A stretch of 64,000 nt of DNA from Chiridota heheva (lineage: Eukaryota; Echinodermata; Holothuroidea; Apodida; Chiridotidae): positions 1 through 64,000 of the forward strand of contig JAIGNY010003262.1 of assembly GCA_020152595.1 (NCBI GenBank), given 5' to 3'. This document shows positions 37,867 through 50,744 of the stretch, piece after piece; within the stretch, counting starts at the first letter, position 1; every line of letters begins with the position of its first letter. Below the pieces are notes generated by a model. The model worked only from the letters and a program-made list of their open reading frames with translations, ran no database searches and was not told where the DNA came from. The position numbers and the translations under genes are program-made.

Positions 37867-38833
37867 TGATCAGAGAGTAGATCCTGAAGTGTTTAGAATG
37901 CTAATGGCAATACAGATTGACAATGACCAGAGAGTAGATCCTAAAGTGTTTAGAATGCTAATGGCAATACAGATTGACAATGACCAGAGAGTAGATCCTG
38001 AAGTGTTTAGAATGCTAATGGCAATACAGATTGACAATGACCAGAGAGTAGATCCTGAAGTGTTTAGAATGCTAATGGCAATACAGATTGACAATGATCA
38101 GAGAGTAGATCCTGAAGTGTTTAGAATGCTAATGGCAATACAGATTGACAATGACCAGAGAGTAGATCCTGAAGTGTTTAGAATGCTAATGGCAATACAG
38201 ATTGACAATGACCAGAGAGTAGATCCTGAAGTGTTTAGAATGCTAATGGCAATACAGATTGACAATGACCAGAGAGTAGATCCTAAAGTGTTTAGAATGC
38301 TAATGGCAATACAGATTGACAATGACCAGAGAGTAGATCCTGAAGTGTTTAGAATGCTAATGGCAATACAGATTGACAATGACCAGAGAGTAGATCCTGA
38401 AGTGTTTAGAATGCTAATGGCAATACAGATTGACAATGATCAGAGAGTAGATCCTGAAGTGTTTAGAATGCTAATGGCAATACAGATTGACAATGACCAG
38501 AGAGTAGATCCTGAAGTGTTTAGAATGCTAATGGCAATACAGATTGACAATGACCAGAGAGTAGATCCTAAAGTGTTTAGAATGCTAATGGCAATACAGA
38601 TTGACAACGACCAGAGAGTAGATCCTGAAGTGTTTAGAATGCTAATGGCAATACAGATTGACAATGACCAGAGAGTAGATCCTGAAGTGTTTAGAATGCT
38701 AATGGCAATACAGATTGACAATGATCAGAGAGTAGATCCTGAAGTGTTTAGAATGCTAATGGCAATACAGATTGACAATGACCAGAGAGTAGATCCTGAA
38801 GTGTTTAGAATGCTAATGGCAATACAGATTGAC
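37867..38833. repeat. 57-bp minisatellite, 17 copies, in-frame 19-codon unit
   Basis: The unit would read DQRVDPEVFRMLMAIQIDN in one + frame and stays open for 337 codons (37847-38860). Copies differ only by Glu/Lys at one codon (GAA/AAA) and silent GAC/GAT or AAT/AAC changes. Similar open frames exist on the minus strand. No splice signal or phase joins it to exons 9 or 10, so I treat it as an intronic array. Confidence 0.95.
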
Positions 38834-39064
38834 AGTGAGAAGGAGATTGTTTTAGGATAAAACTTGGTGGGCCTACGATTTCTTCAGTAGATTATATTGG
38901 GGATGGGGAATGAACAGGGCCGGGGGTATGTGCTCTATAGAGTACTAAAATTCTAGTTGTAACTGTCATTGTGGGTAATGACAGTTAACCTTATGATTGA
39001 TTTTGTAGTAACAAATGATAGACAATGTCATTAACTTTTGCAATGATTAAATCCACCTGTGCAG

Positions 39065-39189
39065 ACGAACTTATACAGAGAATTCTTATTGGATTGGACT
39101 ACATGATATATATGAGGAGGGGTCATGGGAGTGGTCAGATGGATCTCCATATAGTTATAGCAAGTGGAACAGCAATGAACCCAATAACA
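39065..39189 (+). CDS. Exon 10: C-type lectin domain 2, middle part with EPN motif
   Basis: This 125-nt exon runs from phase 2 to phase 1, with acceptor CACCTGTGCAG and donor GTAAGT. It encodes [40 protein letters not shown] and N. It contains the WIGL strand, the WxWSDG turn and the long-loop EPN motif, which in this family marks calcium-dependent mannose, fucose or GlcNAc-type binding. The intron that follows is 11.4 kb and is mostly one 53-bp array. Confidence 0.92.
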
Positions 39190-39354
39190 GTAAGTAACCA
39201 TCGACATGTGTATGTAGCCTTTGGTGATCATTATAAAATCGACACAATTTAGAAAAACTGTCTTGCATGAAAATAATTCACAGAAAATGTAATGTTAGGT
39301 TAGTTCACCGAAGATGCAATTAACTTTCCCAACCATATCTCTTTGCTGCAGAAT

Positions 39355-42300
39355 AATGGACAGTTGGTCTTCCTCTGTGGGCAGCTCCATGAACCATGTT
39401 CATGAATAATGGACAGTTGGTCTTCCTCTGTGCATGGGGAGCTCCATGAACCATGTTCATGAATAATGGACAGTTGGTCTTCCTCAGAGGGGAGCTCCAT
39501 GAACCATGTTCATGAATAATGGACAGTTGGTCTTCCTCAGAGGGGAGCTCCATGAACCATGTTCATGAATGATGGACAGTTGGTCTTCCTCAGTGAGGAG
39601 CTCCATGAACCATGTTCATGAATAATGGACAGTTGGTCTTCCTCTGTGGGAGCTCCATGAACCATGTTCATGAATAATGGACAGTTGGTCTTCCTCTGTG
39701 GGGAGCTCCATGAACCATGTTCATGAATAATGGACAGTTGGTCTTCCTTGGTGGGGAGCTTCATGAACCATGTTCATGAATAATGGACAGTTGGTCTTCA
39801 GTGAGGAGCTCCATGAACCATGTTCATGAATAATGGACAGTTGGTCTTCCTCTGTGGGGAGCTCCATGAATCATGTTCATGAATAATGGACAGTTGGTCT
39901 TCCTCAGTGGGGAGCTCCATGAACCATGTTCATGAATAATGGACAGTTGGTCTTCCTCGGTGGGGAGCTCCATGAACCATGTTCATGAATAATGGACAGT
40001 TGGTCTTCCTCAGAGGGGAGCTCCATGAACCATGTTCATGAATAATGGACAGTTGGTCTTCCTCAGTGAGGAGCTCCATGAACCATGTTCATGAATAATG
40101 GACAGTTGGTCTTCCTCTGTGGGGAGCTCCATGAACCATGTTCATGAATAATGGACAGTTGGTCTTCCTCTGTGGGGAGCTCCATGAACCATGTTCATGA
40201 ATAATGGACAGTTGGTCTTCCTCTGTGGGGAGCTCCATGAACCATGTTCATGAATAATGGACAGTTGGTCTTCCTCGGTGGGGAGCTCCATGAACCATGT
40301 TCATGAATAATGGACAGTTGGTCTTCCTCAGTGAGGAGCTCCATGAACCATGTTCATGAATAATGGACAGTTGGTCTTCCTCTGTGGGGAGCTCCATGAA
40401 CCATGTTCATGAATAATGGACAGTTGGTCTTCCTCAGTGGGGAGCTCCATGAACCATGTTCATTAATAATGGACAGTTGGTCTTCCTCAGTGGGGAGCTC
40501 CATGAACCATGTTCATGAATAATGGACAGTTGGTCTTCCTCAGAGGGGAGCTCCATGAACCATGTTCATGAATAATGGACAGTTGGTCTTCCTCAGTGAG
40601 GAGCTCCATGAACCATGTTCATGAATAATGGACAGTTGGTCTTCCTCTGTGGGGAGCTCCATGAACCATGTTCATGAATAATGGACAGTTAGTCTTCCTC
40701 AGTAAAGAGCTCCATGAACCACTTGCATGAATAATGGACAGTTGGTCTTCCTCAGTGAGAAGCTCCATGAACCATGTTCATGAATAATGGACAGTTAGTC
40801 TTCCGCAGTGGGGAGCTCCATAAACCATGTTTATGAATAATGGACAGTTGGTCTTCCTCAGTAAAGAGCTCCATGAACCATGTTCATGAATAATGGACAG
40901 TTGGTCTTCCTCAGTGAGAAGCTCCATGAACCATGTTCATGAATAATGGACAGTTAGTCTTCCGCAGTGGGGAGCTCCATAAACCATGTTTATGAATAAT
41001 GGACAGTTGGTCTTCCTCAGTGAGAAGCTCCATGAACCATGTTCATGAATAATGGACAGTTGGTCTTCCTTAGAGGGAAGCTCCATAAACCATGTTCATG
41101 AATAATGGACAGTTGGTCTTCCTCAGTGAGAAGCTCTATGAACCATGTTCATGAATAATGGACAGTTGGTCTTCCTCAGTGGGGAGCTCCATGAACCATG
41201 TTCATGAATAATGGACAGTTGGTCTTCCTTAGTGGGGAGCTCCATGAACCATGTTCATGAATAATGGACAGTTGGTCTTCCTCAGTGGGGAGCTCCATGA
41301 ACCATGTTCATGAATAATGGACAGTTGGTCTTCCTCAGTGGGGAGCTCCATGAACCATGTTCATGAATAATGGACAGTTGGTCTTCCTCAGTGAGGAGCT
41401 CCATGAACCATGTTCATGAATAATGGACAGTTGGTCTTCCTCAGTGAGAAGCTCCATGAACCATGTTCATGAATAATGGACAGTTGGTCTTCCTTAGTGG
41501 GGAGCTCCATGAACCATGTTCATGAATAATGGACACTTGGTCTTCCTCAGTGGGGAGCTCCATGAACCATGCTCATGAATAATGGACAGTTGGTCTTCCT
41601 CAGTGAGGAGCTCCATGAACCATGTTCATGAATAATGGACACTTGGTCTTCCTCAGTGGGGAGCTCCATGAACCATGCTCATGAATAATGGACAGTTGGT
41701 CTTCCTCAGTGAGGAGCTCCATGAACCATGTTCATGAATAATGGACAGTTGGTCTTCCTCAGTGAGGAGCTCCATGAACCATGTTCATGAATAATGGACA
41801 GTTGGTCTTCCTCAGTGAGAAGCTCCCATGAACCATGTTCATGAATAATGGACAGTTGGTCTTCCTTAGTGGGGAGCTCCATGAACCATGTTCATGAATA
41901 ATGGACAGTTGGTCTTCCTCAGTGGGAGCTCCATGAACCATGCTCATGAATAATGGACAGTTGGTCTTCCTCAGTGAGGAGCTCCATGAACCATGTTCAT
42001 TAATAATGGACAGTTGGTCTTCCTCAGTGGGGAACTCCATGAACCATGTTCATGAATAATGGACAGTTGGTCTTCCTCAGAGGGGAGCTCCATGAACCAT
42101 GTTCATGAATAATGGACAGTTGGTCTTCCTCTGTGGGGAGCTCCATGAACCATGTTCATGAATAATGGACAGTTGGTCTTCCTCAGTGGGGAGCTCCATG
42201 AACCATGTTCATGAATAATGGACAGTTGGTCTTTCTCAGTGGGGAGCTCCATGAACCATGTTCATAAATAATGGACAGTTGGTCTTCCTCAGTGAGGAGC

Positions 42301-45300
42301 TCCATGAACCATGTTCATGAATAATGGACAGTTGGTCTTTCTCAGAGGGGAGCTCCATGAACCATGTTCATGAATAATGGACAGTTGGTCTTCCCCAGTG
42401 AGGAGCTCCATAAACCATGTTCATGAATAACGGACAGTTGGTCTTCCTCAGTGGGGAGCTCCATGAACCATGTTCATGAATAATGGACAGTTGGTCTTCC
42501 TCAGTGGGGAGCTCCATGAACCATGTTCATGAATAATGGACAGTTGGTCTTCCTCAGTGGGGAGCTCCATAAACCATGTTCATGAATAATGGACAGTTGG
42601 TCTTCCTCAGTGAGGAGCTCCATAAACCATGTTCATGAGTAATGGACAGTTAGTCTTCCTCAGTAAAGAGCTCCATGAACCATGTTCATGAATAATGGAC
42701 ACTTGGTCTTCCTCAGTGGGGAGCTCCATGAACCATGCTCATGAATAATGGACAGTTGGTCTTCCTCAGTGAGAGCTCCATGAACCATGTTCATGAATAA
42801 TGGACAGTTGGTCTTCCTCAGTGAGGAGCTCCATTAACCATGTTCATGAATAATGGACAGTTGGTCTTCCTCAGTGAGAAGCTCCATGAACCATGTTCAT
42901 GAATAATGGACAGTTGGTCTTCCTTAGTGGGGAGCTCCATGAACCATGTTCATGAATAATGGACAGTTGGTCTTCCTCAGTGGGGAGCTCCATGAACCAT
43001 GCTCATGAATAATGGACAGTTGGTCTTCCTCAGTGAGGAGCTCCATGAACCATGTTCATTAATAATGGACAGTTGGTCTTCCTCAGTGGGGAACTCCATG
43101 AACCATGTTCATGAATAATGGACAGTTGGTCTTCCTCAGAGGGGGAGCTCCATGAACCATGTTCATGAATAATGGACAGTTGGTCTTCCTCTGTGGGGAG
43201 CTTCATGAACCATGTTCATGAATAATGGACAGTTGGTCTTCCTCAGTGGGGAGCTCCATGAACCATGTTCATGAATAATGGACAGTTGGTCTTTCTCAGT
43301 GGGGAGCTCCATGAACCATGTTCATAAATAATGGACAGTTGGTCTTCCTCAGTGAGGAGCTCCCATGAACCATGTTCATGAATAATGGACAGTTGGTCTT
43401 TCTCAGAGGGGAGCTCCATGAACCATGTTCATGAATAATGGACAGTTGGTCTTCCCCAGTGAGGAGCTCCATAAACCATGTTCATGAATAACGGACAGTT
43501 GGTCTTCCTCAGTGGGGAGCTCCATGAACCATGTTCATGAATAATGGACAGTTGGTCTTCCTCAGTGGGGAGCTCCATGAACCATGTTCATGAATAATGG
43601 ACAGTTGGTCTTCCTCAGTGAGGAGCTCCATGAACCATGTTCATGAATAATGGACAGTTGGTCTTCCTCAGTGAGGAGCTCCATGAACCATGTTCATGAA
43701 TAATGGACACTTGGTCTTCCTCAGTGGGGAGCTCCATGAACCATGCTCATGAATAATGGACAGTTGGTCTTCCTCAGTGAGGAGCTCCATGAACCATGTT
43801 CATGAATAATGGACAGTTGGTCTTCCTCAGTGAGGAGCTCCATGAACCATGTTCATGAATAATGGACAGTTGGTCTTCCTCAGTGAGAAGCTCCATGAAC
43901 CATGTTCATGAATAATGGACAGTTGGTCTTCCTTAGTGGGGAGCTCCATGAACCATGTTCATGAATAATGGACAGTTGGTCTTCCTCAGTGGGGAGCTCC
44001 ATGAACCATGCTCATGAATAATGGACAGTTGGTCTTCCTCAGTGAGGAGCTCCATGAACCATGTTCATTAATAATGGACAGTTGGTCTTCCTCAGTGGGG
44101 AACTCCATGAACCATGTTCATGAATAATGGACAGTTGGTCTTCCTCAGAGGGGAGCTCCATGAACCATGTTCATGAATAATGGACAGTTGGTCTTCCTCT
44201 GTGGGGAGCTCCATGAACCATGTTCATGAATAATGGACAGTTGGTCTTCCTCAGTGGGGAGCTCCATGAACCATGTTCATAAATAATGGACAGTTGGTCT
44301 TCCTCAGTGAGGAGCTCCATGAACCATGTTCATGAATAATGGACAGTTGGTCTTTCTCAGAGGGGAGCTCCATGAACCATGTTCATGAATAATGGACAGT
44401 TGGTCTTCCCCAGTGAGGAGCTCCATAAACCATGTTCATGAATAACGGACAGTTGGTCTTCCTCAGTGGGGAGCTCCATGAACCATGTTCATGAATAATG
44501 GACAGTTGGTCTTCCTCAGTGGGGAGCTCCATGAACCATGTTCATGAATAATGGACAGTTGGTCTTCCTCAGTGAGGAGCTCCATGAACCATGTTCATGA
44601 ATAATGGACAGTTGGTCTTCCTCAGTGGGGAGCTCCATGAACCATGTTCATGAATAATGGACAGTTGGTCTTTCTCAGTGGGGAGCTCCATGAACCATGT
44701 TCATAAATAATGGACAGTTGGTCTTCCTCAGTGAGGAGCTCCATGAACCATGTTCATGAATAATGGACAGTTGGTCTTTCTCAGAGGGGAGCTCCATGAA
44801 CCATGTTCATGAATAATGGACAGTTGGTCTTCCTCAGTGGGGAGCTCCATAAACCATGTTCATGAATAATGGACAGTTGGTCTTCCTCAGTAGGGAGCTC
44901 CATGAACCATGTTCATGAATAATGGACAGTTGGTCTTCCTCAGTGAGGAGCTCCATAAACCATGTTCATGAGTAATGGACAGTTAGTCTTCCTCAGTAAA
45001 GAGCTCCATGAACCATGTTCATGAATAATGGACACTTGGTCTTCCTCAGTGGGGAGCTCCATGAACCATGCTCATGAATAATGGACAGTTGGTCTTCCTC
45101 AGTGAGGAGCTCCATGAACCATGTTCATGAATAATGGACAGTTGGTCTTCCTCAGTGAGGAGCTCCATTAACCATGTTCATGAATAATGGACAGTTGGTC
45201 TTCCTCAGAGGGGAGCTCCATGAACCATGTTCATGAATAATGGACAGTTGGTCTTCCTCTGTGGGGAACTCCATGAACCATGTTCATGAATAATGGACAG

Positions 45301-48300
45301 TTGGTCTTCCTCAGAGGGGGAGCTCCATGAACCATGTTCATGAATAATGGACAGTTGGTCTTCCTCTGTGGGGGAGCTCCATGAACCATGTTCATGAATA
45401 ATGGACAGTTGGTCTTCCTCAGTGGGGAGCTCCATGAACCATGTTCATGAATAATGGACAGTTGGTCTTTCTCAGTGGGAGCTCCATGAACCATGTTCAT
45501 AAATAATGGACAGTTGGTCTTCCTCAGTGAGGAGCTCCATGAACCATGTTCATGAATAATGGACAGTTGGTCTTTCTCAGAGGGGAGCTCCATGAACCAT
45601 GTTCATGAATAATGGACAGTTGGTCTTCCCCAGTGAGGAGCTCCATAAACCATGTTCATGAATAACGGACAGTTGGTCTTCCTCAGTGGGGAGCTCCATG
45701 AACCATGTTCATGAATAATGGACAGTTGGTCTTCCTCAGTGGGGGAGCTCCATGAACCATGTTCATGAATAATGGACAGTTGGTCTTCCTCAGTGAGGAG
45801 CTCCATGAACCATGTTCATGAATAATGGACAGTTGGTCTTCCTCAGTGGGGAGCTCCATGAACCATGTTCATGAATAATGGACAGTTGGTCTTTCTCAGT
45901 GGGGAGCTCCATGAACCATGTTCATAAATAATGGACAGTTGGTCTTCCTCAGTGAGGAGCTCCATGAACCATGTTCATGAATAATGGACAGTTGGTCTTT
46001 CTCAGAGGGGGAGCTCCATGAACCATGTTCATGAATAATGGACAGTTGGTCTTCCCAGTGAGGAGCTCCATAAACCATGTTCATGAATAACGGACAGTTG
46101 GTCTTCCTCAGTGGGGAGCTCCATGAACCATGTTCATGAATAATGGACAGTTGGTCTTCCTCAGTGGGGAGCTCCATGAACCATGTTCATGAATAATGGA
46201 CAGTTGGTCTTCCTCAGTGAGGAGCTCCATGAACCATGTTCATGAATAATGGACAGTTGGTCTTCCTCAGTGAGGAGCTTCATGAACCATATTCATTAAT
46301 GATGGACAGTTGGTCTTCCTCAGTGGGGAGCTCCATGAACCATGATCATGATTAATGGACAGTTGGTCTTCCTCAGAGGGGAGCTCCATGAACCATGTTC
46401 ATGAATAATGAACAGTTGGTCTTCCTCAGAGGGGAGCTCCATAAACCATGTTCATGAATAATGGACAGTTGGTCTTCCTCAGTGGGGAGCTCCATGAACC
46501 ATGTTCATGAATAATGGACAGTTGGTCTTCCTGAGAGGGGAGCTCCATGAACCATGTTCATGAATAATGGACAGTTGGTCTTCCTTAGAGGGGAGCTCCA
46601 TGAACCATGTTCATGATTAATGGACAGTTGGTCTTCCTCAGTGGGGAGCTCCATAAACCATGTTCATGAATAATGGACAGTTGGTCTTCCTCAGTAGGGA
46701 GCTCCATGAACCATGTTCATGAATAATGGACAGTTGGTCTTCCTCAGTGAGGAGCTCCATAAACCATGTTCATGAGTAATGGACAGTTAGTCTTCCTCAG
46801 TAAAGAGCTCCATGAACCATGTTCATGAATAATGGACACTTGGTCTTCCTCAGTGGGGAGCTCCATGAACCATGCTCATGAATAATGGACAGTTGGTCTT
46901 CCTCAGTGAGGAGCTCCATGAACCATGTTCATGAATAATGGACAGTTGGTCTTCCTCAGTGAGGAGCTCCATTAACCATGTTCATGAATAATGGACAGTT
47001 GGTCTTCCTCAGTGAGAAGCTCCATGAACCATGTTCATGAATAATGGACAGTTGGTCTTCCTTAGTGGGGAGCTCCATGAACCATGTTCATGAATAATGG
47101 ACAGTTGGTCTTCCTCAGTGGGGAGCTCCATGAACCATGCTCATGAATAATGGACAGTTGGTCTTCCTCAGTGAGGAGCTCCATGAACCATGTTCATTAA
47201 TAATGGACAGTTGGTCTTCCTCAGTGGGGAACTCCATGAACCATGTTCATGAATAATGGACAGTTGGTCTTCCTCAGAGGGGGAGCTCCATGAACCATGT
47301 TCATGAATAATGGACAGTTGGTCTTCCTCTGTGGGGAGCTTCATGAACCATGTTCATGAATAATGGACAGTTGGTCTTCCTCAGTGGGGGGAGCTCCATG
47401 AACCATGTTCATGAATAATGGACAGTTGGTCTTTCTCAGTGGGGAGCTCCATGAACCATGTTCATAAATAATGGACAGTTGGTCTTCCTCAGTGAGGAGC
47501 TCCATGAACCATGTTCATGAATAATGGACAGTTGGTCTTTCTCAGAGGGGAGCTCCATGAACCATGTTCATGAATAATGGACAGTTGGTCTTCCCAGTGA
47601 GGAGCTCCATAAACCATGTTCATGAATAACGGACAGTTGGTCTTCCTCAGTGGGGAGCTCCATGAACCATGTTCATGAATAATGGACAGTTGGTCTTCCT
47701 CAGTGGGGAGCTCCATGAACCATGTTCATGAATAATGGACAGTTGGTCTTCCTCAGTGAGGAGCTCCATGAACCATGTTCGTGAATAATGGACAGTTGGT
47801 CTTCCTCAGTGGGGGAGCTCCATGAACCATGTTCATGAATAATGGACAGTTGGTCTTTCTCAGTGGGGAGCTCCATGAACCATGTTCATAAATAATGGAC
47901 AGTTGGTCTTCCTCAGTGAGGAGCTCCATGAACCATGTTCATGAATAATGGACAGTTGGTCTTTCTCAGAGGGGGAGCTCCATGAACCATGTTCATGAAT
48001 AATGGACAGTTGGTCTTCCCCAGTGAGGAGCTCCATAAACCATGTTCATGAATAACGGACAGTTGGTCTTCCTCAGTGGGGAGCTCCATGAACCATGTTC
48101 ATGAATAATGGACAGTTGGTCTTCCTCAGTGGGGAGCTCCATGAACCATGTTCATGAATAATGGACAGTTGGTCTTCCTCAGTGAGGAGCTCCATGAACC
48201 ATGTTCATGAATAATGGACAGTTGGTCTTCCTCAGTGAGGAGCTTCATGAACCATATTCATTAATGATGGACAGTTGGTCTTCCTCAGTGGGGAGCTCCA

Positions 48301-48842
48301 TGAACCATGTTCATGATTAATGGACAGTTGGTCTTCCTCAGAGGGGAGCTCCATGAACCATGTTCATGAATAATGAACAGTTGGTCTTCCTCAGAGGGGA
48401 GCTCCATAAACCATGTTCATGAATAATGGACAGTTGGTCTTCCTCAGTGGGAAGCTCCATGAACCATGTTCATGAATAATGGACAGTTGGTCTTCCTCAG
48501 TGGGGAGCTCCATGAACCATGTTCATGAATAATGGACAGTTGGTCTTCCTCAGAGGGAGCTCCATGAACCATGTTCATGAATAATGGACAGTTGGTCTTC
48601 CTTAGAGGGGAGCTCCATGAACCATGTTCATGATTAATGGACAGTTGGTCTTCCTCAGTGGGGAGCTCCATAAACCATGTTCATGAATAATGGACAGTTG
48701 GTCTTCCTCAGTAGGGGGCTCCATGAACCATGTTCATGAATAATGGACAGTTGGTCTTCCTCAGTGAGGAGCTCCATAAACCATGTTCATGAGTAATGGA
48801 CAGTTGATCTTCCTTAGAGGGGAGCTCCATGAACCATGCTCA
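39355..48842. repeat. 53-bp minisatellite, about 179 copies (9.5 kb)
   Basis: The unit contains AATAATGGACAGTTGGTCTT, CCTCAGTGGGGAGCTC and CATGAACCATGTTCATG. The last phrase is a 7-bp inverted repeat (CATGAAC/GTTCATG) around CAT. Copies are mostly 90-100% alike by eye, with recurring variants (CTCTGTGGGG, CTCAGAGGGG, CTCAGTGAGG, AATAACGGACAG). It fills most of the 11.4-kb intron 10, between the EPN and WND exons. Confidence 0.98.
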
Positions 48843-48985
48843 TGTACATCTTTCAAATTGAAATAAAGGTGAAAAATTCATAAAGTGAAATGCTATAATT
48901 TATCCAAAAAATACAAAACAGCAGAACTACCCACTATCCACTCTGAAGCAAGACAATTAACTTCCCTAGGAGAAAGTCTAATTCC

Positions 48986-49316
48986 GTATCCTACATACTA
49001 AGAGCCCCTGCTATAATGATTAAGCACCCACCCAACATATTTTGACTGACAACCTAATTCATTTGATTAATTTGAAAACTTAAAATAAGTTTTGTTACAT
49101 TATTTGCTTATTTTGCATCTGACTCTGACGATGTTTTTGTGGTGGTTATTGTGCGGCTAGTCTAGACAGAATTTACACAATGCAATTTGAATAGCACACC
49201 ATATGTGGCGCCGGAGCATGGGTGCTCATTAGAAACAAACTTAGGGTCTAAAAAGTGGTGCAATTTTATTTTCATAAGCGCCTCTTGTGCTGATTTAATA
49301 CGTCAAATACGGTAAC
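48986..49316. mobile_element. Diverged element related to the 9258-10156 foldback family
   Basis: AGCCCCTGCTATAATGATTA, AGCACCCACC and TTTTGACTGACAAC echo the left arm at 9280-9330. ACACAATGCAATTTGAATAG, GCGCCGGAGCATGGGTGCTC, AAGTGGTGCAATTTTATTTT and TACGTCAAATACGGTAAC echo 10040-10156. The right end TACGTCAAATACGGTA looks like an inverted terminus. Confidence 0.55.
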
Positions 49317-50602
49317 TTTATATAATGGTTTCAGGTTCACAACGTCCATTTGTCATATTGTACAACGCAAACTAATGTATCCTCTCATCCAGTCATATTG
49401 CAAAAAACAAACCTTAGATGTACATAAATTAATTAGGGAATAAATATCAGGATGCCCGGTTTAAAATGTCTTTTGAGAGGATGATATCATCATGGGGTTT
49501 GAGCAGACGGCTGACTCATATTTAGATGACATTATCCGAGGCCTCAATAGACATTTAGGGAAGCGACACCCTGATTTTTATTCCCATTAATAAATTGGCT
49601 CCTGACATTTCTTAGAAATATGAAAACTCACATTTTTAGCATTTATTTTGTTCGCATGAATTATTCTCCCATAGTGTGTGACGTAATAAAAGAATGGGCA
49701 ATTTTCAATCTATAGAATCAGAACTTGTAAAGAACGTTACACGACGGCTGGAATCCAGCCTACTTATTCATCATGTTATCATATCATTTCAACCTTCAAA
49801 TGACCTTTCCAAGGTCAAATCAAGTAGCATATTCTTTCCTATTTCAATCCAGCCTTGCATTAAGTTGCATGGCAGATGACAATCGCTGACTGGTGAACGA
49901 GTGTTAAGTGTTAATCATCAAAACAATCATATTACTTCTGATAGTTCTGTATCTTGCACTGAAATTCTTCAAGACTTCTCTTGAATGATAAGCATTAACA
50001 TTTTTGTAGGAAGACCGCAGCAGAAAAATTGAATTGAAGTCACTTATTTTCTCAAAAGAAGTTAAGGAGGCTACGGTCGAGACTTTTGATAGAAATAACG
50101 AGAAAAGTGCAGAGCAATTAAGTTTTACATGTTGTTCATTTCTTGATTGTTTTCTATAAAATGTAGAATGAAGATTGTGTTGATCAATTCTCTATACTTG
50201 CATAGCACTGCTCTCAATTGCCATTCAAGCCTGCATGAATTTCAACCAATCAGAAAGTTGAAAACTAAACTTACTGTTTATGAATGGTTCATAGACGTGC
50301 AGCTGTCACTGTGTGAAGATTTGATCAATATTGTCCACTTTTGTACAGATAGATTGTGGAGGGATTCAAGTCTATATAGCAACTACTTTAAAATGTTCAA
50401 GAATAAAGTCCACATGCAATGTAAGATTTCCATTAGATGATGTAGTGTTGTACAAAAATGTATCACAGACTTGCCCAATGACAAGAATTATGTGCTGCAA
50501 GCCATGGGACTAAAATGAATAACATAAAGTGTAATTTTGTAATTCCAGTTTTATTTTCAATATTAAAGAAATTGTATATGTTTGCTTTTCTTTAACATCA
50601 AG
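49317..50602 (+). other. Rest of intron 10, no recognised feature
   Basis: About 1.3 kb of mostly single-copy DNA lies before exon 11. I see no exon, RNA gene or array. Short open frames lack protein signatures. Confidence 0.5.
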
Positions 50603-50713
50603 GTGGTAACAATGAAAACTGTGCCTTGCTGAGATGGAGTGACGATGCTACTTGGAATGATGCCAATTGTGAGAGCAGCAATGGTTATATCTGCCAGTAC
50701 CCCCTAACTGTGG
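50603..50713 (+). CDS. Exon 11: C-type lectin domain 2, C-terminal part with WND motif
   Basis: This 111-nt phase 1-1 exon encodes SGNNENCALLRWSDDATWND, ANCESSNGYICQ and YPLTV. It completes lectin domain 2 with the NENC acidic and amide positions after the EPN loop, the WND motif and the last two cysteines. All usual calcium site 2 residues are therefore present across exons 10 and 11. Donor is GTAGGT at 50714. Reading through that donor stays open in frame into the 27-bp repeat array until a stop at 50842-50844. Confidence 0.92.
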
Positions 50714-50744
50714 GTAGGTACTTGTACAATTGTGAACAGAATAG

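Noticed and set aside
39300-48671. Minus-strand frames (EEDQLSIIHEHGSWSS-type) in the 53-bp array
   Set aside because: The 53-bp period shifts frame each unit and frames end at random; no single long frame and no partner exons.
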